Positions 36,564 through 47,058 of a DNA stretch of 53,795 nucleotides are shown piece after piece (within the stretch, counting starts at the first letter, position 1; each line of letters begins with the position of its first letter). The notes under the pieces are model-generated. The model searched no databases. It had not been told where the DNA came from and was given only the letters and a program-made list of their open reading frames with translations. A program made the position numbers and the translations under genes. Source of the stretch: Guillardia theta CCMP2712 (lineage: Eukaryota; Cryptophyceae; Pyrenomonadales; Geminigeraceae); NCBI RefSeq assembly GCF_000315625.1, contig NW_005434487.1, positions 33,925 through 87,719 of the forward strand. Reading direction: 5' to 3'.

Positions 36564-37089
36564 TATGCGAAAGAGGAGTCAATGAGGAAAACCTGCGACT
36601 TTCTGTGCCCATCTATTCCTTCAGCTCTTCTAGGAAGAGACTAGCTTTCTTCTGTCATGGATTTCAACAATGTTCGCCCCTTCTGTCTGTTACACGAACG
36701 AGATCCCGTCCCATACAGCCCTTCCGTCCCATCGTCCCTGCATCTCTACTGTCCGTTGACACTCGACTTTCAGTGTCGCCATAGTCTCAATCCCAGCCTA
36801 ATGTCTCCTCCTCCCTCCTCACCTCCCATCTTCGCTCCTCCTGCAGCCGCAGCCTCCACCGTCAACCCCATCGCCACCAGGCAAAGAAGCGCCTGCATCC
36901 CTGCGCCTCCCTCTCACTTTCACTACTCCCCAATGTATTTCAAATGTTTGTTAGAATATTGAAATATCAAAAACTCTTTGAGACTTGAGTCCGAAAATCG
37001 CAGTCAATCGCTTTCACACATCCAGGCTGCCAGTGAAAACTCCGAGGTATGTGATGGCGAGGGCGAAATCTTGGTGCAAGCTACCTGTG
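36564..37089. other. Spacer between divergent genes
   Basis: This is the head-to-head spacer between the HAD gene and the DUF5672-like gene. Positions 36600-36930 are CT-rich without a supported exon. Part of it may be the 5' end of the HAD gene, whose first exon was not identified. Confidence 0.4.
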
Positions 37090-38273
37090 ATGCTTAGGAT
37101 CACGCCCACTCTCTTGATCCTCCTTCTTCCTTCATGTCTTGCATTTCCAGTCTACAGAGAGACCGAGAAAGACTCCCTAGTCGCGGTTTGTGTCATCAGC
37201 GACGCCCGGGAGGTCGCGGGACTGAAAGTTGCTCTCTCAACCATCTTGTCCGCTAAAGTGTGGCAACTTTCTCTCTTGTGCGATGATCTCATAATCCATG
37301 CAGATAAAAAATGTTCAAATCTTCACGTTGGAGTGGATAGAAAATGCCATCGCCGAGTCCATCGGCGCAATGATCACCTTGTTTGGCACAGAGAGCGTCA
37401 GGATCGTCAGGATGCCCAACGAATACTTGACGCATCATGGATACTCGATGCTCCTCAAGGACGAGAAATTTTGGTGGGCGTGTGATGGAGAGTGGGTGCT
37501 CATCTTCCAGGTGAGAGCTGCTGCTACTCGCTGGCGTCTGACTACCTCAGGCGGACTCGATCCTCTGCCTTGGGTCAGACGCGCGCTTAGATGAGTTCAT
37601 GCTGTACGATTATATCGGCGCTCCGTTCCTTCCCGGAGAATGTCCGAGTGGACATGACAAGGACCGCTCGATGTGTCAGGACGACTTCGATAAGATGGCT
37701 ACGCATGCGGGCCTCAAGGTTGACTCGCTTGTTTCTCCCGCCTTGTCACACGTGATGGAAGATCCCGGAGGGCGTGGGTGGCAATGGAGGATTTTCGCTG
37801 AGGAGAAGATCGAAGATGATAGAGATGTGCCAGGTAAGCGCAAAGGAGCTCCTGCGGGAGGAAAGCTGATGACACAAAGAAGACGTGTGGGAGTTCACAT
37901 CCTTTCTACTCCTGGAACGAAGACATCTTCTTCAGCTATCCATGCGACAACGTCACTCTCAGACTCCCTTCTGAACCCGTTGGTGAGTTGTTCGTCTTCT
38001 TCTCTCTCAAACCGTTGTGTTCTCCACTCTCCTCTCGTCTGCTATCCGTCTCCATCTTTCTCCATCTTTGTTTGACTTCCTTCTGTTAGCAAGGAGATTC
38101 AGCGTGGAAACGGGTGAGAGTGAACATCTTCTGTGAAGAGGTGAGGCATTGCACAGGGCTATTCCATCCAGCTCCTTATGGGATCCACAAAGTTTGGGTC
38201 TACCGCAATGAGACAGAGCTCGTGAAACTCGCAGCGGCTTGTCGGGAGCTTCTACTGTTGATTCCAAACTGAT
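37090..38273 (+). CDS. DUF5672-like secretory-pathway protein
   Basis: ATG 37090 opens with a signal peptide or anchor (MLRITPTLLILLLPSCLAF). Exons are joined across introns of about 40-47 nt. Key motifs: FTLEWIENAIAESIG; DEKFWWACDGEWVLIFQ joined to ADSILCLGSDARLDEFMLYD; YIGAPFLPGE; SSHPFYSWNEDIFFSYPC; then HPAPYGIHKVWVY, ending at TGA 38271-38273. The order LIFQ-DS-LC, YDYIGAP, ED-FF and G-HK-W is that of DUF5672, which is thought to be a glycosyltransferase-like fold acting in the Golgi lumen. The usual GNGG-SLR loop is not seen; the corresponding place reads MATHAGLK. An upstream in-frame Met at 36985 would add about 35 residues before the hydrophobic segment and is less likely. Confidence 0.65.
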
Positions 38274-38414
38274 ATGACAGCAATGAAGTCTGTGCAAGAA
38301 GCGATTGTAAGATAAGTTTGCAAGGAATTGTAAGATAGGAATTGAGCATATGGCAATTCTGATCTAATTCGTTGCCCTTCGTGTCGTATGCACCCCTTTG
38401 GCTTGCCTCCCATT

Positions 38415-39683
38415 TCAATCTTCTTGGGCGAAGAGAGGATTCTTCATGAAAGTTCCGTCCTTGCGCCATCTTTTGCTCCCCTCTGTCTCGATCTGCGAGA
38501 TAGTACAGTCACAATAGTGAAGTGAAAGGGGTTCTCCCTACATATTTCTTGTTAGGATCGTAAGGTTGCCATCCCTCCTCCGTTAACACTTCGAGGATTG
38601 TGCCCTGAATTTGACTTTATACGGGGGAGATGCAAGAAATAGACAGCAACCTTGACACGATCCTGCACGATGATTCCCTGCTCTGTCACCATGAACGCAA
38701 GGTTCGCACAGTACCTGAGCATAATTATGACCTATTCCAACCATGCTCCACCTACGGGTCCCGATCCAACTTGCTCTGGATCGCTTCCTCGTAAGCACGA
38801 CGAGGGATGTTTCCTTTCTCGGCAACCAGATCCTGACAGAGGCAAGTGATATGAGTGGAGAGATTGCGTCGCATCCTTCTCACCTTGAGATACTTCAGGT
38901 CATCTTCGCTTGTCCGCCCTTTTGTGCTGAGTGTTCCAGACCCGCGCATGTAGCTCAGAGGAGGCTCCTCACCCCAGCCCTTTGCCGTCATTTGCAGCCC
39001 CTCTCTGAATGAAGGCAATGCATGTATCAAGTTGAGGACCAACGAAGAAGTGCGGAAGGAGGTAGCGCAAAGGAGGGAGAGAAAACGGACCTGCAGTTCG
39101 TTCTCTTTGTCGAAGGCTTCTGAATGTCCCATCGGTAGGATCCAGCAGGGACGATGCCATAGTCTCCTTCCTGATACTCCACTGCTTCACCTGTCGGTAC
39201 TCCTGCACAGTATGGATGAGTCTGTGATGTAAGGGCCTGGGATCACCATTGATGGTGACGGGGATGATTGCAACCCTTCCCTTCATGAGCTGGAACGTTT
39301 CTGGCGAGTCCAAGTACATTGTTGTCTGTTGCCTGCATATCTCCTCAGAGAAGAAGCATCCAAGGCAACTTACGGCACACTGCTCCACATGCCGCAGTTC
39401 TCCAACGCTTTCTCTAGTTTCTCACTGTCTTGACTGTCAGCCCGAAACAGCTGAAATGGTTGGATTAGAAGCTATGCACACCACAGGGTGGACATGCCTG
39501 GGGAGGCTCAGCTTTCATCATGCAGGTGGAAAGACGAGGAGGCTTGCTCGAATGAAGATTGAGTTTCTGACCGATCAAAGAATGGGGGGAAGTAGAGGTA
39601 AAACCTCTTTGAAGAAGAAATCCGTCTACGGGGAAACAGAGAAGCAGTATCGTGCAGACTGCAAGGTGACGGTGACCAACCAT
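38415..39683 (-). CDS. Plastid-targeted protein of unknown function with bipartite leader
   Basis: ATG at 39681-39683. The first 21 residues are a signal peptide (MVGHRHLAVCTILLLCFPVDG) followed directly by Phe (FLLQRGFTSTSP) and a Ser/Arg-rich, acid-poor segment. That is the bipartite plastid leader of algae with secondary red plastids. The mature part, spliced across 43-70-nt introns, reads LFRADSQDSEKLEKALENCG, TMYLDSPETFQLMKGRVAII, AVEYQEGDYGIVPAGSYRWD, GWGEEPPLSYMRGSGTL, DLVAEKGNIPRRAYEEAIQS, FMVTEQGIIVQDRVKGTILE and ends RWRKDGTFMKNPLFAQED at TGA 38415-38417. It is about 280 residues, soluble and without a recognised domain. A stromal location is expected from the leader. I cannot name the family. 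Confidence 0.65.
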
Positions 39684-39913
39684 GATCTGATATGAAGAAG
39701 AAGAGATCAGTTTAACCGCGAAAACAAAAAAACTCCACTGCCAGTTTTCTACGCCTCCCCCCTCCCCCCCCTTCTTCCATTCATCTCATCTGTATCATCC
39801 TCCATTCCTACATGTCTCTTCATCTTGTTCTTCTGTGTTGCTCTCACCCTCCGAACCCCCGCTGAATTCACATCTGTTTTCTCGTAACACGTCCCAATTT
39901 ATTGACACCCCTA
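39684..39913. other. Spacer between divergent genes
   Basis: C-rich and T-rich sequence without a supported exon. It separates the plastid-targeted gene (-) from the spliced ORF to the right (+). Confidence 0.4.
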
Positions 39914-40833
39914 CATGCAATACCAATTAATTTATTACGGACAGGTGTATCCCTCAAGATACACTGGGGTATCTATGAGAGGGAATGGCTAGCGTCTTTA
40001 CAGACTGCAGACTTGCCCGCTCAGCAACTATCTGCAGAGGTTCATCTTCAAGCTCATCTACTTGCCGACCGGCGTGGAGAGTAAGTTTGCCACCCTCTCG
40101 ATTGTCAGCTACATCGTCTAGAATGGCTTCTTCACCATCAAGTCGTTCATGGCGTCGTGCGAGGGCAAGGTGGATATCATGGTCCCATGCATGTGCTGCC
40201 CGATCAGGAACCTCCCGACCTCCAACGCCAACGAGAAGGACTTTGACATGACCTTGGTGCATGACAACAAGAACTTCTCTATCTTGAAGAGGTTCGTGCC
40301 CTGCAAGACCATGTTCCCTTGACGACCGCATGCTCCTGGTGAGGCTGAACTCCATGGCGGAGGCCGAGTTTGAGGAGGAGTACAACATCTTCAATCAGAT
40401 ATGCTTCATCGTCTACATGTCTCACAAACATCAGATTACTTATGTGGACTACCTCTACGAGCCCATCAGGTTCCTTCTTGTGAGGTCGAGCAGGTATTGG
40501 ACTATGCAGAAGTGCAAGAAGGTCAACGCCCAGTCCATCAAGATGCTCGAGCAGATCGTGGCGGCTTCCGACAAGGCGAGCGAGATCACAGACCAGCACA
40601 AGAAGCTTGCTAGGGACATCATCAAGTATGGCCTGTCCCACATTAAGAAGATCCATGCATCCTTGAACCTTCTGAACAGCAAGGCACTAAACAATGATCC
40701 CCTGACCAACGCCAACCAATGGTGCTGCCTTTGCCTCCCTACCCAGAGTTGCTGCCTCTGCAGGCACTTTGCCCATGTGGGCAGGGCCATGAATACGCTT
40801 AAGGCCAGCATGGGTAAGTTGGGTGGGATGTAG
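39914..40833 (+). CDS. Unknown spliced ORF, Cys-rich end
   Basis: A clear 41-nt intron (40081-40121, GTAAGT...GTCTAG) removes an in-frame TAG and joins YLQRFIFKLIYLPTGVE to NGFFTIKSFMASCEGKVD. A second break near 40290-40340, where MFP is followed by a one-nucleotide frame change, can be explained by an intron joining NFSILKR to LNSMAEAEFEEEYNIFNQI. If not, the gene is frameshifted. The rest reads FIVYMSHKHQITYVDYLYEP, VNAQSIKMLEQIVAASDKAS and WCCLCLPTQSCCLC, and stops at 40831-40833 unless the GTAAGT at 40814 is used. An upstream exon ending at 39948 is suggested by CGGACAG/GTGTAT. No family is recognised. Confidence 0.4.
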
Positions 40834-40886
40834 GGCACTGTCGTCGCGTCTATGATGAGGTGCTGTGCTTGAAGCATCTGTGAAGC

Positions 40887-41318
40887 TTGTTCTTGCATTC
40901 CTGCTGTCGATCCGAACATGAACAGCCCCTGCCGGCTCTCTCCATGATGATCCTGGGCCACTGGTCCCTCGGATCCCTGGGCATCTGCCTGCGCCACATC
41001 CTGGGATACCTCATTGAGACATACCAGCCAAGCGTCGTAATGTTACAGGAGGTCCTGGTAGGGGGCAAGAGAAAGGAGACAGCTCTCCGAACGATGATCA
41101 AGAAGGAATGGGGATGCTACCGAGTGTTTATGACGAAAGGCACAGGGGACGCGAGAAAGGGTAAGAGTGACCTACGCCTTGTGAGGCTGGCGCATGCTGA
41201 CCTTCTACCTCGCTCCCTCTCCTCGTCGAGCCACACCGCGGAAACAATCGATAGTTCCAAACATCTGATACATCATTCGGCATCAAACTTAGAGGTTTTT
41301 GCCACAATCAATGGCTAG
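40887..41318 (+). CDS. Open frame with endonuclease/phosphatase-like motif, possibly a remnant
   Basis: A 144-codon frame, which could be a downstream exon of the gene to its left. It contains YLIETYQPSVVMLQEV followed by KKEWGCYRVFMTKGTGDARKG. The LQEV preceded by a short helix and a P-x-V resembles motif I of endonuclease/exonuclease/phosphatase domains, such as those of LINE elements. No other catalytic motif follows and the C-terminal part is low complexity. Weak call. From 41319 to 41556 I see only AT-rich sequence. Confidence 0.25.
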   Translation: MFLHSCCRSEHEQPLPALSMMILGHWSLGSLGICLRHILGYLIETYQPSVVMLQEVLVGGKRKETALRTMIKKEWGCYRVFMTKGTGDARKGKSDLRLVRLAHADLLPRSLSSSSHTAETIDSSKHLIHHSASNLEVFATING

Positions 41319-41556
41319 CATTTCTTGATGTTTAGACTACTTCAAGATAGCAGTCTTGTCACTTTAAGGGAGTCTTTATTGAACTGAGTGTGCAATAAGT
41401 CCCTGCATGAGAAATTGGACCCTTGAGCAGGCGAAATTACCTTGTTTCCCTCGAAATGACATCTTGAAGATCAAAATTATTGTCACCGACTTAATTAAAC
41501 CCGTTTTGCTTGTTGAGAATGCACATCATTCTGAGGGGAATACTAAATTTTGAAAG

Positions 41557-44440
41557 TCATATGCACCCAGCCCAAAATTCGAGAAACTCTTCTACGATGA
41601 CGGTTCCATCACTATGAGCGTGCAGGAAAATGTAGAGGGAGACAGCGACGTGGAAGAATAGGACGATGAAGGCACAAAAATTCCTAGCAAAACTTTCACT
41701 GCTGTAAAGTTGGTCTCTACATGCGGCTAGCAGCAAGCCTCTCCCTTTTCCAGCTAGATAGCTTGTCACCCACACCAGACGATCCGCAAGCGTTAAGAAT
41801 ATAAAAAAGAATTCGGATGCTCAGCTCGGATCCCTCGCGCTCCCAGCTGCTTTCCACCTGTTGATATCAATGGCTCACATCTCAAGAATACAGACAAAGC
41901 AGATCGCGGGCACCAGTAGGAGGCCAGTTGCTCGAGGTCGATGCCTCTCCAGGAAGTGCCGGGGTGCCAAGTGACTTCATCTGCAGCATGTTCAGTTCAG
42001 GAGGCCCAGGCATCAGACCACTCACATCCTTGTGCATCGATGAGTCCAGCTGAATCCGAGCTCCTGACACCTCATCATTCAAGCGACACAACTGAAACAA
42101 AGTTTGACGTACAGGCCAGGAGCGAAAAGAGCATACAGCACTAGGTTCGCGGCGAGACTGCTTCTTCTGAGTGCGAGCACTAGAGATCGGAGGATTTGAT
42201 GAACGATCTCTGACCCATCTGACGATCGAGTCATCTGAACGTCCATCGACTCTAACTGCGCAAGAAGCATAGTCCCCGCAAACCCTAGGTCAACAGCTTT
42301 TGCGATGAACGGCCTATCCCTAACCGAGAAGTCAAGATATCGGTCATGTCAGGCACAGTCTTACCTAAATGAAGGGTCTTGTTTTGTTTGCTTGATGTAC
42401 TCTCTGATGAAAACCATCTCGCCTAGGGCGTCATCCGGTTGATCTCCCATGACGCGTGGGATCCAGTCATCTAGCAGCTGGTGCATGCTCGCTTGCACGC
42501 CCGTCCTTCCCCTCAACGACGAGAGCCACTGCATTGGATTCGACAACACAACCAGTCTCGTCGCCTTGTGAATCGTCAGGGCTCACAAATGTGTCAGGGC
42601 GATGCTATTCACCTCTCCACTGGAATGCAGAAGGGCTGGCTTGAGCGAGTCCATGAGATGGTAGAGTCGAAGAAAACCATTGGGAACATCAGTCGATGAT
42701 TCGCTGTTCTCTACACCAAAGTTGATCATGAACATTAATGGTGAGCAAGGGTAAGAACCTCTGGCTTTACAAGCGGAAACTCTGTTGCCCACAACAATGT
42801 AGTCTATCCTTCCGTATTTGGAACTTTCATCTTATAATCAGATGGGATGACCTCAAGATTTGATGTTTGACCTGAGTTGAGATCCAAATGATCTGATGGA
42901 TCGTAAAGAGCAGAAATCTAGGGGCATGTTGTCCACCGTCCACGCCCATCTGTAAAAGCAACAAAGAGGTTGGATGTAGTTTTGCATCGAGACTTCCATT
43001 GACCTGCTGGAAGACGAAGAGCTTGCTAGTTCGTGCAGAGTGGGCAAGCAAGAATCTTCGTCTTGACATCCAAGAATGATAGAAGCGCCTAAATCCTTTC
43101 CAAGAGCATAAGAATGTCAATTCCATGCAACGCGTTGGACTCACCCGGAGTTGTCTGGTAACTTCCAATTCTATCCCCCCGTATCCATTCACAACAACAG
43201 CAACTCGGCCTCGTAACGTTTGGGTTGCTTGGTCTATTGGTTCTGACATCAGTGTCTAAATAGTCATGGCGAAACGTTTGATCACCTGCTGGTCTCCATA
43301 GCAATTCATAATCAAGAAGAACAATCTGGTGAATCGTCAAGCTGTTTAGCAACCAGAAGGAAATTCACATACCGAAAAAAACACAAAAAGACACATGGAG
43401 ATCTCCAAGAGAATAAATCCTCCACAAGTTCGAGAGCCTCGCTTTCTCTTCCATAACATTACGAGACTAAAAGGTAAAACTTGTGCGTACCAAGACTTTC
43501 TGAAGCAAGTAAACCAAAGAAAACAACAAAACCTAGACCAAAAATCATGGGCAAGCAAAATCAGCCAGGGGAACAAAGGTAATGCGGAGTTTTGAATGAA
43601 ATGGGCCCGGGCGCACGTCGTACCGTCGGACTGGTCCATTGCAACATCATGTAGGTCAATTGCTTCAGAGTCTCAGGAAGAAGGGCCAGAAAGTTGGGAA
43701 GACGTATGAAGATGAAGCACATGAAAATCTTCAAGCAAGTCAGCCTGTGAAATCAAGACAAGGACAAAGAAGTTCACCAAGAGTGAGAGACGTTCAAATG
43801 GATACAAGAAAAGCATGACAACGGAAGGGGGTCGCTCTTCTTCATTCGTTATCTGTACAGATGCCACTTCATCAACAATCAAGTAATCCTCTCGGTACCT
43901 TCTCTTCTATGCCAAAGCTCGCAGGATCCATCCTTTCCAATGTCACGGTGTATTCTTCTTTCCTTTCATAGTTGTATAATCGAAGAAAGCACTTCGAACC
44001 CATTCTCCCGGAAATAGCTTTCGCAATCGAGTCCAGGTGGTTCCCTTCAGCTAATTTCCGAACCTGTATACGAGCATTCAGTAATTTACACATTATTGCT
44101 TGTTCTTCACCGGAATAGGGTTACTTTGGCCGATTTCTGTGATTTCATCTCCGATTTTGATCTTACTTTCCTTGTCTGCTGGAGATCCTTTGGCGACATG
44201 TTTCACCCACACTCGATTCCCCTTTGCATCTTCACAGACGCTGGACATGTCTCGGAGAACAAGGATCAACCCGATGGAGCCGTTACCAGTTCCCGAAGAG
44301 TCATCCGCTTTAGAGCGAGAGTGCATCCCGCTTCCTTTGCCTTGCTCCTGCATGTTCTTACCAGGCATGACAGTCGTGTACTCAAAGAGGCTCCATATGT
44401 CCTGTACACAAATAAGAAAGCTTCATGACAATACAAGAGC
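41557..44440 (-). CDS. PDZ-domain gene with hydrophobic segments (possibly more than one gene)
   Basis: The best-supported part is the PDZ domain at the 5' end. The exon at 44368-44111 (GSIGLILVLRDMSSVCED; VWVKHVAKGSPADKESK; IKIGDEITEIG) splices across about 50 nt to the exon VRKLAEGNHLDSIAKAISGR, MGSKCFLRLYN, completing the domain. Downstream exons are hydrophobic: SVVMLFLYPFERLSLL; IFMCFIFIRLPNFLALLPET; GGFILLEISMCLFVFF. Later exons read SNPMQWLSSLRGRTGVQASM with DDALGEMVFIREYI (42361-42549) and SFARNFCAFIVLFFHVAVSL with DGTVIVEEFLEFW (41557-41775). Together they suggest a PDZ protein with several membrane segments, but frames between 42100 and 43700 are not securely joined. It is the last ordinary gene before the telomeric array. 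Confidence 0.4.
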
Positions 44441-44725
44441 CTGATTGAATCTACCCAGCCCGCACATCAATCTACCCATTTCATAATTTACAAGTGAAAA
44501 AAAATTCTTCTCAATTTGTGTATTCCTTAACCTCTCCATTTTTTTGTAGTTGCTTGGGACACCTTTCAAGTTATATATATGTCGTTTCACACCTGTTTTC
44601 ACTTCATGGCGCATCTTGTCCTACATTCAGCTTGCCCCTTCTCTGCCCTCATCTTTCATCACAGAGCACTGCCTTGTTGACTCATCAAGAAACCAACCTC
44701 ACCTCAGAGGGATTCTTTACTCAAA

Positions 44726-44794
44726 GTTTAGGTTTTGGGTTTAGGGTTTTGGGTTTTGGGTTTTGGGTTTAGGGTTTGGGGTTTAGGGTTTAGG
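44726..44794. repeat. Degenerate telomeric tract 1
   Basis: TTTAGGG units with TTTTGGG and GTTTGGGG variants. This is the innermost telomeric tract, and its decay suggests it is the oldest. It forms the border between ordinary chromosome and the telomeric array. Confidence 0.85.
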
Positions 44795-45366
44795 AGGCGC
44801 CGTTATTTTCGGCAGCATGGCTCCCTGCCAGGTGTAGGGGAAGCCGCCAGGGCGCCAAGGAAGCTGCAAGCGAGAGGTTTGTATAGTTCCAATAGCTTTC
44901 TAAGTATGGTTCTTCAGTTTGATGAAAGTGTTCGCAACATGCTGTATCGGAGATCATGCCAATACACGCAGGGCGAGCTTGTGGATGCCGCGGTCCTCGA
45001 AGCTGATCTTGTCGAGAAAGTGAAGAGCTTCGCGAAACGTTTTCCTAACAGTAGGACAGCCCAGGCTTGCAAGGCTGTGGAGGGATGCACCCCCGACCGT
45101 ACGCTGTCGCAGAAGCCATCCGCCGCGGATGGCCCGCGCTCGACATGTCAGCAGGCACGACGTGAGCTTCTACAAAAAGCAATGACTGGATGGAGTGACG
45201 CATCCAGAGAGTGGTTTATGCAGCAGATGGAGGAAGCCAAGAAGGAGAAGGTCGAGACATACACCGCCTCAGCAGGCAACGAGGTGACTTCCTTCATCTC
45301 CATGACTCTCCTGGGCATCTCCTCGGTGTATGTCAACCATGAAGAGAAGCTGAAGAAGAAATTCGA
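44795..45366 (+). pseudogene. Array copy A: 3'-truncated unit
   Basis: The copy starts with a single decayed 5' monomer (GGCGCCGTTATTTTCGGCAG) and a leader like those of C and D. The ORF from ATG 44906 matches copies C and D for about 150 codons (MVLQFDESVRNMLYRRSC; GISSVYVNHEEKLKKKFE). It carries a small insertion giving RTLSQKPSAADGP in place of AIAEAI. The ORF is cut at 45366 and continues as GLGFRV-stop encoded by telomere repeats. It cannot make the full protein. Confidence 0.85.
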
Positions 45367-45445
45367 GGGTTTAGGGTTTAGGGTTTAGGGTTTAGGGTGT
45401 AGGGTTTAGGGTGTAGGGTTTAGGGTGTAGGGTTTAGGGTTTAGG
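45367..45445. repeat. Telomeric tract 2
   Basis: About eleven TTTAGGG units, three of them TGTAGGG variants. It abuts the broken ORF of copy A on the left and the 20-bp monomer array of copy B on the right. Confidence 0.95.
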
Positions 45446-45826
45446 AGCCGGCCCTTAGTAAGAGCAGCCGGCCCTTAGTAAGAGCAGCCGGCCCTTAGTA
45501 AGAGCAGCCGGCCCTTAGTAAGAGCAGCCGGCCCTTAGTAAGAGCAGCCGGCCCTTAGTAAGAGCAGCCGGCCCTTAGTAAGAGCAGCCGGCCCTTAGTA
45601 AGAGCAGCCGGCCCTTAGTAAGAGCAGCCGGCCCTTAGTAAGAGCAGCCGGCCCTTAGTAAGAGCAGCCGGCCCTTAGTAAGAGCAGCCGGCCCTTAGTA
45701 AGAGCAGCCGGCCCTTAGTAAGAGCAGCCGGCCCTTAGTAAGAGCAGCCGGCCCTTAGTAAGAGCAGCCGGCCCTTAGTAAGAGCAGCCGGCCCTTAGTA
45801 AGAGCAGCCGGCCCTTAGTAAGAGCA
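45446..45826. repeat. 20-bp monomer array of copy B (19 copies)
   Basis: Nineteen nearly identical head-to-tail copies of AGCCGGCCCTTAGTAAGAGC. It sits where C and D carry their 19-bp monomers, immediately upstream of the unit leader. The two monomers share only a GCCGG core. Unlike the C/D monomer, it contains stop codons. A promoter-like role is inference. Confidence 0.95.
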
Positions 45827-47058
45827 TGCGGCCCTGCGGCGCGTAGGGAGAGCGCAAGGGGACCGGTGGAAGCTGCGAGCAAGAGGTTCATATAGTTCAA
45901 ACAGCTTTCCAAGCATGGTACTACAGTATGATGAGAGCGTTCGCAACCTGCTGTATCGGAGATCATGCCAATACACGCAGGGTGAGCGCTCTGGAGGCCA
46001 CGTCGAGGAGGCCGCCGACCTCGTCGAGAAGGTGAAGAACTTCACCAAGCGTTATCCGAATAGTCGGACAGCTTATGCTTGCAGAGCTGAGGGGGGATGC
46101 ACTCCCGACGCTATCGCTGAAGCCATCCGCTCGACATGTCGGCAGGCGAGACGCGACCTGTTTGAAGACTCTCTGAGCGAATGGAGCTCAGAGTCGAAAG
46201 CATGGTTTATTCAACAGATGGAGGAGGCCAAGAAGCAGAATGTCGAGACATACATCGGCACCAAAGGCACCGAGGGGACCTCCTTCATCTCCATGACTCT
46301 CCTAGGGATTTCCTCGATGTTTGTTCGACAAGAAGAAAAGTTGAAAACGAAGCTTATGGAGCTAGGTCTCATGGTAGACTCAGTCGATGGAGTCGACAAG
46401 GCCATCATGTGGAAAGCACCTTACAGACCTGAGATAGCACGAGCAGACGACATCTCAGTCACCGTCTCCTTCCTTCGGAATGAAGCAGCCATAGAGCTAT
46501 GGGAAGGCAGGAGAGAATACACTATCGAAGGGAGAGTCTTTCGAGCCACAGAGGTGAGCATAGCACACGACCGGTCCTTCAAGCTTCGAGCCAAGCGAGG
46601 ACCTTGGGGCAAGGGAGGGAGCCTTGCCGAGCTATCACAGCTCCTAGCTCTCGGAGGAATGTCGACGGCCGAGATCGCTCAGATTTATCGATTTCAGCTG
46701 CTCTCGCAATCCGAGGCTTGCAGCCGCAGAGGTACAACCGCTTGCAGGCATGCTCGTGCAGGGTGCTGGGCAGAGAGGTCGCAAGGGGCCGAGCCCGAAG
46801 ACGTATGTCGCTGTTGGGGCAAGTACGGGAACTCTCCAGCAAAAAGAGCTGGAGTGGGTGCTCAGCTCGCCTTCGACGGCAAGTTGCGAGCAGACCTTGG
46901 CCTCGTTCAGAGAGAGCGAGGCGATGGAGGGGGTGCATCTCACTCTCATCAGCGACGACGCCAAGCTCACGGGGAGACGTTTGCAGTCGAGCTCACAGCC
47001 GACACCTTCGTTCCTAGGGGAAAGATCGCTAAGCAGAGGAGGGCACTTCGCGAGAGAG
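45827..47058 (+). pseudogene. Array copy B: diverged, frameshifted, 3'-truncated unit
   Basis: The leader (45827-45914) aligns with those of C and D. The ORF from ATG 45915 is homologous to D but clearly diverged. MVLQYDESVRNLLYRRSC, SFISMTLLGISSMFV and RAKRGPWGKGGSLAEL are retained. Between about 46715 and 46975 the homologous protein moves to another frame (KTYVAVGASTGTLQQKELEW; EAMEGVHLTLISDDAK) and then returns with FAVELTADTFVP, so two compensating indels are present. The ORF ends at telomere repeats at 47058, equivalent to about codon 375 of the 715-codon form. Many third-position differences from D suggest past selection on the protein. It is now broken. Confidence 0.8.

Noticed and set aside
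40887-41080. Choline-transporter-like (SLC44) segment
   Set aside because: GSLGICLRHILGYLIE superficially resembles a transporter helix, but no other family motif or membrane segment set is present.
45446-45826. CRISPR-like array of 20-bp repeats
   Set aside because: The copies are directly head-to-tail without spacers, in a eukaryotic chromosome end; it is a tandem monomer array.
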